This document shows, piece after piece, positions 1 through 6,385 of a stretch of DNA of 16,568 nt. Each line of letters opens with the position of its first letter. Position 1 is the stretch's first letter. Below the pieces are notes generated by a model. That model saw only the letters and a program-made list of their open reading frames with translations. It made no database searches and had not been told where the DNA came from. The translations under genes were made by a program, and so were the position numbers. The stretch spans positions 1 through 16,568 of the forward strand of contig CAJLYN010000023.1 of the NCBI GenBank assembly GCA_905210875.1, read 5' to 3'. Source of the DNA: an uncultured Bacteroides sp. Lineage in GTDB: Bacteria > Bacteroidota > Bacteroidia > Bacteroidales > UBA11471.

Positions 1-47
1 TTACTTAAAACAGATTTCTCCAAAGAATTTATACATCAATAATTAAG

Positions 48-521
48 ATGATAAAAGATTATCAAAAACTTCTTACTGGCCTTGCCGGTGAATGTGCTGT
101 AATGAAAGAGTTGTGTCTCAAAGGATGGTGCCCGTCAATGACCTATAACAACTGTCCGACAATAGACATTTTATGCTATCACCCCGAAAGCAAAAAAACA
201 GTAGCGATTCAAGTTAAAACCGTTCAAGAAAAAATCGCCGGCAGAAAAATTTATGCATTTCCCGTAATGGGTAACCGAGATAACCGACAATCTTTTTACA
301 AAGGAGTAAGCGGTCCATATATTTTCGTATATATCGATCACAACAATCATTTCAGATATTATATTCTCTCCAAAGAACAGTTTATCAACCTTTCAAGCAA
401 AATAGAAGATGATTATGATAATCTCCCAAGAGAAAAAGAGATAAAACCAAATAGTCCGATGGCGATGCCCGTGAAATGCCTGCAAAGTTATGAAGACCAA
501 TGGGAGAATATTTGGCGTTAA
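48..521 (+). CDS. PD-(D/E)XK nuclease-like small protein
   Basis: This 157-residue soluble protein has no signal peptide or membrane segment. Its N-terminal third has the layout of a PD-(D/E)XK nuclease fold: a helix with G14-E15, then I39-D40-I41-L42 on a strand, then I54-Q55-V56-K57-T58 on the next strand. E15, D40, Q55 and K57 would form the metal site, with Q in place of the usual E/D in the (D/E)xK position, a substitution known in several nuclease families. This resembles endonuclease-like domains often found in small proteins of unknown role. The C-terminal half is not recognised. The gene is visibly richer in A/T than the genes after it, which could mean transfer. It stands alone before a strong terminator. 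Fold moderately sure; substrate unknown. Confidence 0.6.
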   Translation: MIKDYQKLLTGLAGECAVMKELCLKGWCPSMTYNNCPTIDILCYHPESKKTVAIQVKTVQEKIAGRKIYAFPVMGNRDNRQSFYKGVSGPYIFVYIDHNNHFRYYILSKEQFINLSSKIEDDYDNLPREKEIKPNSPMAMPVKCLQSYEDQWENIWR

Positions 522-535
522 TTTTCATAGGATTA

Positions 536-576
536 TATCCACCTATGGAAATATAGATAATTTCCATAGGTGGATA
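536..576 (+). terminator. Perfect 17-bp hairpin after the nuclease-like gene
   Basis: Arms at 536-552 and 560-576 are exact reverse complements (17 bp, no mismatch) around a 7-nt loop (ATAGATA). It starts 15 nt after the stop codon at 521 and is followed by a T-containing stretch (CTTTT at 583-587). It fits an intrinsic terminator, although the stem is longer than most and AT-rich. The perfect symmetry would let it work in both directions. Confidence 0.65.
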
Positions 577-590
577 GTCAATCTTTTAAG

Positions 591-610
591 TTTAAAGAAG
601 TTTAAAGAAG
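591..610. repeat. Tandem 10-bp direct repeat
   Basis: TTTAAAGAAG occurs twice back to back (591-600 and 601-610). The preceding AAG at 588-590 extends the periodicity slightly. It lies between the terminator hairpin and the start of the YczE/kinase fusion gene. It may be slippage-derived or a regulator site; nothing else supports a function. Confidence 0.5.
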
Positions 611-676
611 CAAACAAACCTTACCAACGGGTTCTCTTTTTATGTATTTTCGCCCATATTTATAGATTCACACAAA

Positions 677-2017
677 ATGGTTGCGAAGAGAAGTAAAGCT
701 GAGTGGATACGCCGCTATGTGAGTTTTGTTGTCATACTTTTTGTAATTGCCTTTGGCACCTCCCTGTCCATACGGGCCAACCTCGGGTCGTCGCCTATCT
801 CGGCCCCGCCCTACATTTTATCGCTGGTACCCGGTGTAAACCTCACCATGGGGCAACTGACCATCTGCATGCATGTACTTTTTATTGCCATACAAGTGCT
901 GCTCCTGCGCAAGAATTTTGAAAAGCGCCAATATACACAGATTCTTGTTTCATTTCTTTTCGGCTTCTACACCGACCTGACCATGTGGCTCACGGGTTTT
1001 CTGCAAATTCCTTTCGACATCAATCCGTTGATAGGCTATCCGCTGCGGTTTGTCGAGTTGCTCATTGGCGGGGCCATACTGGCTTTCGGCATTGCCTGCG
1101 AAGTGCGCTGCGACTCATTGATGCTTGCCGGTGAAGGGTTGCCCTTGGCGATTTCACGATTTCTCAACCGAGACTTTGGCAAGGTCAAAATATGCTCCGA
1201 CACTACTTTGGTGTGCATTGGCACCCTTTTCATGTTTGTCTTCTTCGACGGTTGGAGTTGGGAAATGATAGGGGTAGGCACACTGGTCTCCATGTTCTAT
1301 GTAGGCATGATGGTAAGGGTATTCTCGCCTCATATCAAGTGGCTCGACAACCTGTTCATACCCCGGGCGGAACGACTGGCCGTATCGGCAACATCGCCCA
1401 CCGACGAATGGAGCGGAAACCGTATTATCACCATTGCCCGTATGTATGGGAGTGGAGGCAATGCCGTGGGTGAAGAGGTTGCCCGCCGATTGGGCTGTCC
1501 CTGCTACAACCGCCAAATTATAGATCAGACGGCGCAACAAATGGGCTATTCCACAGAATTTGTGGAGAAAAACGAACAGACTCTCTCTACCGGCCGATTG
1601 TGGGAACTGATATGCACCGACAGCGGTATACCGGCCTCACTGAATCCGTCGAAAGAAGATGCCATCTACGTCAGCCAGAGTCGTACCATCAGAGGGCTTG
1701 CCCATAACGGGCCGTGCGTAATTATTGGTCGACTGGGTAACTGGATTCTACGCGACGACCCTCACGTGCTGCGTGTATTTATCCGTTCAAGTCGGGATTT
1801 TGCCGTAAAACAAATCGTCGACAAACTTCATCTTTCGGAAGAAGAGGCCGCAAAAAAAATCGAGCGCGTAAATACCGGTCGCGCCAATCACTATTGGCAC
1901 TATACAGGGAGACAATGGACCGATATCGGTGAATATGACCTCGTCATCAACACCGAACGCACCGGCATCGATGGGGCCGTAGAGATGATACTGCGCGCTG
2001 CACAAGAGATAAAATAG
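677..2017 (+). CDS. YczE/YitT-like membrane protein fused to cytidylate kinase-like domain
   Basis: This 446-residue protein has two clear parts. Residues about 12-235 hold several hydrophobic helices in the style of the YczE/YitT integral membrane family, including the segment with S39-P40-I41 that follows the first helix. Residues about 248-446 match the cytidylate kinase-like family (Cytidylate_kin2). I250-T252-I253-A254-R255 leads into a G258-S259-G260-G261 phosphate-binding loop; later come a VIIGRLGNWIL strand, helical kinase-lid residues, and a C-terminal YDLVINTERTGIDGA strand-helix. The kinase half would face the cytoplasm. YczE-like proteins and these kinases are both poorly characterised, so the substrate is unknown. 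Such a fusion suggests that nucleotide binding or phosphorylation is coupled to a membrane event. No frameshift is seen at the junction. The gene has its own leader after the upstream terminator. Confidence 0.8.
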   Translation: MVAKRSKAEWIRRYVSFVVILFVIAFGTSLSIRANLGSSPISAPPYILSLVPGVNLTMGQLTICMHVLFIAIQVLLLRKNFEKRQYTQILVSFLFGFYTDLTMWLTGFLQIPFDINPLIGYPLRFVELLIGGAILAFGIACEVRCDSLMLAGEGLPLAISRFLNRDFGKVKICSDTTLVCIGTLFMFVFFDGWSWEMIGVGTLVSMFYVGMMVRVFSPHIKWLDNLFIPRAERLAVSATSPTDEWSGNRIITIARMYGSGGNAVGEEVARRLGCPCYNRQIIDQTAQQMGYSTEFVEKNEQTLSTGRLWELICTDSGIPASLNPSKEDAIYVSQSRTIRGLAHNGPCVIIGRLGNWILRDDPHVLRVFIRSSRDFAVKQIVDKLHLSEEEAAKKIERVNTGRANHYWHYTGRQWTDIGEYDLVINTERTGIDGAVEMILRAAQEIK

Positions 2018-2039
2018 GCGCTCCCCCACACGCGCTTTT
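2016..2039 (+). terminator. Weak hairpin with T-run after the fusion gene
   Basis: AGGCGC (2016-2021) can pair with GCGCTT (2032-2037) with one G-U pair and a 10-nt loop, and TTTT follows at 2036-2039. It begins within the stop codon of the fusion gene. A second short stem, CTGCC (2053-2057) with GGCAG (2063-2067), lies between the two converging genes. Both are modest candidates. Confidence 0.35.
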
Positions 2040-2079
2040 CAGCTATTTACACCTGCCAGAGAGGCAGAGGTAAGCGGCA

Positions 2080-2379
2080 TCAACAGCCGCTACCGTCGAT
2101 ACTGCAAGCCGCACCCGAAACTACCGGACGCGAATGCAAGCCGGCCTCTTCAGGAGTAAGCGTTACCGTGCCGTCTTCCAACACAAAACAGGGAATGCCT
2201 ACAGCACCCACACGTTTGGCTTGGGCAAAGACATCATTACCGTCTCTCAACCGGAGAAACTCTTTAAGATCTCTCACATTCCGGCCGATGTCAATCACTT
2301 CATACTTGTCATTACCTTTCACCTGCTCTTCTACATAAGTGCAATCGGGACAGGTTTCCATTCCGTATATCTTTATCAT
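2080..2379 (-). CDS. Glutaredoxin/thioredoxin-fold redox protein
   Basis: This 99-residue cytoplasmic protein opens with a beta strand (IKIYGMETC) and a CxxC redox site, C10-P11-D12-C13. A strand with EVIDIG follows at 27-32. The G61-I62-P63 turn supplies the cis-proline expected in the thioredoxin fold, followed by the strand CFVLEDG. It is the length of a glutaredoxin, and would carry out thiol-disulfide exchange. Cys64 directly after the cis-proline and a C-terminal pair, C92 and C99 (the last residue), are additional cysteines not needed by the fold. The gene converges on the YczE/kinase fusion and is divergent from the AEC transporter. It appears to be a single-gene unit with its own promoter. 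Fold assignment is firm; the electron donor and target are unknown. Confidence 0.8.
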   Translation of the reverse strand: MIKIYGMETCPDCTYVEEQVKGNDKYEVIDIGRNVRDLKEFLRLRDGNDVFAQAKRVGAVGIPCFVLEDGTVTLTPEEAGLHSRPVVSGAACSIDGSGC

Positions 2380-2452
2380 ATAGCTTCATTTTAGGGTTCT
2401 CACCCGGGTAAATAATAACCGGGGTTCTGAGTCAATACCTTCCCCGGAGGTC

Positions 2453-2482
2453 CAAAAATAAGAATTTTCCCTTACATACAAG
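2453..2482 (-). promoter_or_regulatory. Bacteroidetes-type promoter for the glutaredoxin-like gene
   Basis: On the minus strand, TATTTTTG (plus-strand 2453-2460) matches the Bacteroidetes -7 consensus TAnnTTTG. CTTG (plus-strand 2479-2482) lies 18 nt upstream as a -33 element. The resulting leader would be about 65 nt. In it, ACCCGGG (2402-2408) and CCGGGGT (2419-2425) can form an imperfect stem. Confidence 0.5.
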
Positions 2483-2653
2483 AGATGTGCTCCATGATTT
2501 TTCCATTGAAACTAATCATAGAACTCTCCCGAACAGTCCCTATATTCATTTCACACATTAACGATATACATCAGAAAAAGTTACCATCTCGCGTCTGTAT
2601 GGGAGGAACAGAAAAATCGCCACACCAACGGTATATCCAGTTGCTATAATTTC

Positions 2654-2661
2654 TATCTTTG
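2654..2661 (+). promoter_or_regulatory. -7 box ahead of the AEC transporter gene
   Basis: TATCTTTG fits the Bacteroidetes -7 consensus and lies 26 nt before the start codon at 2688. No good -33 element is visible at the expected distance. The rest of the 307-base gap (2380-2687) contains the divergent glutaredoxin promoter and otherwise nothing I recognise. Confidence 0.5.
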
Positions 2662-2687
2662 CACCGCTTTTAAGGTAAAAAAGAACG

Positions 2688-3596
2688 ATGAGCGCCATAG
2701 TAACGCAAATGATTATCCTCTTTCTGCTGGTGATTGTAGGCTACTACCTCAGCAAGAAGAAGATGATGGACGCCGATTTCGACCGCAAGCTCTCCGATCT
2801 GGTTATCAACGTAACATGCCCCTGTCTGATACTCGCATCGGTAATGGGCGACACGCTTCCCGATAAAAATCTTATCGGCCCCCTGCTCATAGTGGGCTTC
2901 GCCACCTATGTCATACTCATTGGCTTAGCCTTTTTTTTACCACGGTATATGCCCATAAAACTCGACGAACGTGGAATATACAGCTTCATGCTCGCTTTTG
3001 GCAATGTAGGGTTTATCGGATATCCCATCGTGGCCTCTATATTTGGCCCCGAAGCCGTGTTTTACGCCAGCATTCTCAACTTTCCCAGCACGTTGCTGAT
3101 ATTCGTATTCGGCACCCTGTTTATCTCGGGTGGAAAAGGCAAATTACAATTCGACCGGCGCACCCTCTACTGCCCGGCCATGATAGCCTCTTATCTTTCC
3201 ATATTGATTGTCGTTACAGGCTGGCAAGCTCCTCGTGTGATAAGCGCCCCTTGTATGCTCCTCGGCAATGTAACCGTACCGGCAGCGCTTCTTATCATCG
3301 GCTCGGCCATGGCTCAGGTGCCTATCAAGCGTATGTTCGGGAATCTGCCCATCTATCTCATGGCAGCCTTCCGACTGCTGCTGGTGCCGCTGCTGATACT
3401 CTACCTGTCGCGTCTGTGCCTGGTACCCGAAACGATTGCCGGCATCAATGTGGTATTGGCGGGTATGCCGGTCGCCTCTTACGGGACACTCTTCTGCATT
3501 AAATACCAACGCGGCGAGATAACCATGGCCGAAGGCACATTCATCACCACCTTGCTCTCTGTTATCAGTATTCCCCTACTCACCCTCTGCCTCTAA
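2688..3596 (+). CDS. AEC-family transporter
   Basis: This 302-residue, very hydrophobic protein has about ten membrane helices in two five-helix halves. It matches the auxin efflux carrier (AEC, Mem_trans) family: the N-terminus has an LFLLVIVGYYLSKKK helix. A DLVINVTCPCLIL segment then forms helix 2, and the conserved unwound-helix motif G105-N106-V107-G108 with FIGYP follows. Family members move small organic anions such as malate or auxin-like acids across the inner membrane, usually driven by the ion gradient. The substrate here cannot be read from the sequence. The length is normal for bacterial members. The gene appears to be monocistronic and converges on the LytTR regulator gene 55 nt away. 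Confidence 0.85.
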   Translation: MSAIVTQMIILFLLVIVGYYLSKKKMMDADFDRKLSDLVINVTCPCLILASVMGDTLPDKNLIGPLLIVGFATYVILIGLAFFLPRYMPIKLDERGIYSFMLAFGNVGFIGYPIVASIFGPEAVFYASILNFPSTLLIFVFGTLFISGGKGKLQFDRRTLYCPAMIASYLSILIVVTGWQAPRVISAPCMLLGNVTVPAALLIIGSAMAQVPIKRMFGNLPIYLMAAFRLLLVPLLILYLSRLCLVPETIAGINVVLAGMPVASYGTLFCIKYQRGEITMAEGTFITTLLSVISIPLLTLCL

Positions 3597-3651
3597 ACGG
3601 CTGTCGCCCTGAATTGGCTGCTTCAAGACGAGATAGACACCTGCCCCTACC

Positions 3652-4416
3652 TTAAAACCATTCTTTAAATTCCCGGGCCTTTGCCTTACTCACAATAATC
3701 TTCTCGGGTACAGGCACTTTAAGATTTACCGTAAGACGGCCATTGAACCAGAGATGCACATCCTCGATGGCCTCCTTGGATATGATAAATTGACGATTGA
3801 CACGAAAGAAACGGCGCGGGTCGAGCTGGTCGGCCAACTCATCGAGCGATTGTGGAAATGTGTATTTACACCTGTTCGTATCAACAGCCTTAACGACTCC
3901 ATCGGAAATATAAAAATAGAGAATCGAGTGAACCGAAACCGGTACAAGCTTATCGCCCTTTGCCGGTATAAGAAAATGTGTTTTATAACTTTCTTCCTTT
4001 TTTAATTCCTTCATGATATGCGCCAAATCCAACTGATATGCATTATCACCAGAGGGCCGGCGACAAAGATTATCGAGTTTTGCAAGAGCATCTTCCAGAT
4101 TTTTCTTACTGATGGGCTTTAAAAGATACGCTATGCTATTGACTCTGAAAGCGCGTAGTGCATATTCATCGTAAGCCGTGGTAAAAATAATGGGACAGGT
4201 AATATTGATGTGTTCAAAAATCTCGAAAGCAGAACCATCGGCAAGGTGTATGTCCATAAACACCAGGTCGGGCATGGGGTTTTTATGGAACCAACTTATC
4301 GTGTCTACGATACTATCTGTCTCTCCCACGACTTCGGGGTGCTCAGGTATTTCTTCCAATACGGCTCTCAGATTACGTGCGGCTGCTTTCTCATCTTCAA
4401 TTATAAGGGCCTTCAT
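3652..4416 (-). CDS. LytTR-family response regulator
   Basis: The 254-residue protein has a receiver domain at residues 1-120. The acidic pair E7-D8, phospho-acceptor D55 (in DLVFMDIHL), T80 and K100 (in YLLKP) are all present. A LytTR DNA-binding domain follows at about 148-250, with the HSILYFYISDGVVKA strand and the RFFRVNRQFIIS segment typical of the family. LytTR proteins bind direct repeats with a beta-sheet domain. The start codon overlaps the stop of the histidine kinase gene by four bases (ATGA), so the two are translationally coupled. It is the last gene of the metal-efflux operon and most likely controls that operon in response to its kinase. The target is inferred from position only. 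Confidence 0.9.
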   Translation of the reverse strand: MKALIIEDEKAAARNLRAVLEEIPEHPEVVGETDSIVDTISWFHKNPMPDLVFMDIHLADGSAFEIFEHINITCPIIFTTAYDEYALRAFRVNSIAYLLKPISKKNLEDALAKLDNLCRRPSGDNAYQLDLAHIMKELKKEESYKTHFLIPAKGDKLVPVSVHSILYFYISDGVVKAVDTNRCKYTFPQSLDELADQLDPRRFFRVNRQFIISKEAIEDVHLWFNGRLTVNLKVPVPEKIIVSKAKAREFKEWF

Positions 4417-5456
4417 ATCAACGGTATGGTTACTGTAAAGACATTATTTTCATTAGAAATCTCTATATTCTTCATGAAAAGAAGACGATATCGCTTTGCC
4501 AGATTATCAAGACCGATTCTTGTGCTTCTATTGTTTGAAGTAATCTTGGATTGTATCGGGTTACTGACCGAAAGGGTGTCGTTCACGGCGGTGATTGATA
4601 TATGCAACGGTTTGCGATTGCTAATCTCGTTATGCTTAATTGCATTTTCGACAAGCATCTGTACAGTCATCGGAGGGAGCTCTTTCTGCAAAGCTTTAGG
4701 ACTGATGTCCAAGTCGAAGACAAGATTGTCCTCATACCTCATCTTCATCAGATAAATATAAGAATTGACAAATGTCATCTCTTCTTCCAATGAGACCAGA
4801 TGCGAATCGTTGTCTTGGAGGGTATATCGCAATACATGCGAAAGTTCCTGAAGATAATTTTGCGCCTTGTCGGGCGATTCCCGAATAAGGGCCGAAAGGG
4901 TATTGAGCGAATTAAAAAGCATATGAGGATTGAACTGATTCTTTAATGCCTCATATTGATTTTCGATATTTTCGGCTCTCAACTGGTGATTCTCCAACTG
5001 AATGCAATTGCTTTTGTGATTTTGATACATCAAATAGCTGCTCCCGGTGACCATGATGGAGATAAGAAAATCTCGCAACGGATGTAAATAATGATGCAAT
5101 GTAGCATCTATCGCCGGAATGTCGAGTCGCTGATGTAGGAATATAAACCCTTTGGCTATCAGGCTGCTTGCAATCCACGTAACAACAAATGCACACAGCA
5201 ACTTCTTCCAACTGATTTCAACATGGGAATTATTGAAATGGAACAACTTTTCATTAAGGAAATAGAGCAACAACAAAGATATGTAGGTAAACAACATTTC
5301 GTTGCACACATCAATCCAATCCATACCCGGAAAAAGCAATGGATCTTTATGAGAATCCAATAGCGCAACGATTTCGGGGAAATGAGTCATAAACGCCACC
5401 ATTAAGGAGATGGCGTTTACGATGACAAGGTATTTCTGGAATACAGACAGGTTCAT
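4413..5456 (-). CDS. LytS/YehU-type sensor histidine kinase
   Basis: The 347-residue protein begins with about four membrane helices (roughly residues 8-28, 50-70, 85-107 and 130-147), followed by a short coiled linker (about 152-170). The kinase signature is NQFNPHMLFNSLN, with phospho-acceptor H178. The HATPase part has an N-box, LVENAIKHN with E270 and N271, and a G-box-like RIGLDNLAKRY. This layout is the His_kinase (PF06580) class that pairs with LytTR regulators. There is no large extracellular sensor domain, so the signal would be sensed in or near the membrane. It starts 18 nt after the adaptor gene and overlaps the regulator gene by four bases. Role in metal sensing is inferred from the operon. 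Confidence 0.9.
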   Translation of the reverse strand: MNLSVFQKYLVIVNAISLMVAFMTHFPEIVALLDSHKDPLLFPGMDWIDVCNEMLFTYISLLLLYFLNEKLFHFNNSHVEISWKKLLCAFVVTWIASSLIAKGFIFLHQRLDIPAIDATLHHYLHPLRDFLISIMVTGSSYLMYQNHKSNCIQLENHQLRAENIENQYEALKNQFNPHMLFNSLNTLSALIRESPDKAQNYLQELSHVLRYTLQDNDSHLVSLEEEMTFVNSYIYLMKMRYEDNLVFDLDISPKALQKELPPMTVQMLVENAIKHNEISNRKPLHISITAVNDTLSVSNPIQSKITSNNRSTRIGLDNLAKRYRLLFMKNIEISNENNVFTVTIPLI

Positions 5457-5474
5457 GCAACAAATGTAATTGTT

Positions 5475-6368
5475 TTATCTGATTTTAGTTGCCGAGACAT
5501 ACATTCCCGGACGGAATTCCGATACAGGGTCTTCTATATTCAGATAAAGATTGATTGAACGATTGGTCTCATTCACCATTTGATCGATGGAGAACAACGT
5601 GGCTTTAAAGCTTTTCGCTCCCATTCCATTGACATGAAAATCAAACTTATCGCCTATTTTCAGATGAGAAAGGTCTTTCTCATAAGCCGTCAACTGCAAT
5701 ATAGGAGCGCTCTTGTCGATAATATCGCAAATCGGTTCTCCACTGTTGAAATACTTACCAACGTTAAGGTCGAGATTGGTTACGTAGCCACTGATAGGTG
5801 CCGTAATGCTCATATAGGGGCTGATGCCATTTCGTTTCAACTTTGCAGGAGAAACGCCCAATATTTGTAATTGAGCCGCCGATGCGTCCATCTTGCTTTT
5901 CATAGCCAGATAATCGGCTTTACTCTGCTGAAGGCGTTTCTGTGATGCAGCCTCTTTCAACGCCAGACTTTCTTGCCGTTGATACTCTTTTTCCAGGAAC
6001 TCCACTTGAGAGGCTGTTTCGAGGTACTGCTGTTGAAGAGTAATAAAGTCCATGTTTTCAAGCGTTGCCAGTTCGGCCCCTTTTTCTACATATTTCCCGG
6101 GGAACAAGTTTACGCTATGAAGCGAGCCTCCCATAGGCAAGGTAATGGTAACATGTTTCTTGGGAGACAACATGATTATTCCGTTGAAACTTGGGGCATT
6201 TGCCACAGCAGTGGCCGACGTATGTCCATCAATTTCTTGTTCTGTCATAGCAACGGTATCTGCCGCAGGTATTTCAGGAGAAGGGGTCGACACAGGCTCA
6301 GCCGGTTGGGTCTTGCCACATGAGGTAACGACCCACAATAAAGCCATCGGAAGAAGTATCTTTTTCAT
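5475..6368 (-). CDS. RND efflux periplasmic adaptor lipoprotein (CzcB/CusB-like)
   Basis: The 297-residue protein has a lipoprotein signal, MKKILLPMALLWVVTSC, with lipobox cysteine C17. It would be anchored to the periplasmic face of the inner membrane. After a proline-rich linker, a strand pair with GKYVEKGAELATLEN forms half of the lipoyl-like domain. A helical hairpin follows at about residues 110-160 and is rich in Q/E/K. The second lipoyl half contains ITAPISGYV and the LNVGKYFNSGEPI strand. The beta-barrel domain ends in FRPGMYVSA. The protein stops there, while many CusB-type adaptors continue into a membrane-proximal domain, so this is a short version. It sits 17 nt after the pump gene and bridges the pump and the outer-membrane component. 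Confidence 0.88.
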   Translation of the reverse strand: MKKILLPMALLWVVTSCGKTQPAEPVSTPSPEIPAADTVAMTEQEIDGHTSATAVANAPSFNGIIMLSPKKHVTITLPMGGSLHSVNLFPGKYVEKGAELATLENMDFITLQQQYLETASQVEFLEKEYQRQESLALKEAASQKRLQQSKADYLAMKSKMDASAAQLQILGVSPAKLKRNGISPYMSITAPISGYVTNLDLNVGKYFNSGEPICDIIDKSAPILQLTAYEKDLSHLKIGDKFDFHVNGMGAKSFKATLFSIDQMVNETNRSINLYLNIEDPVSEFRPGMYVSATKIR

Positions 6369-6385
6369 ATATCTAAATTTGTTTT

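Noticed and set aside
4210..4755. 181-codon plus-strand open frame
   Set aside because: It runs antisense across the regulator and kinase genes, both strongly supported.
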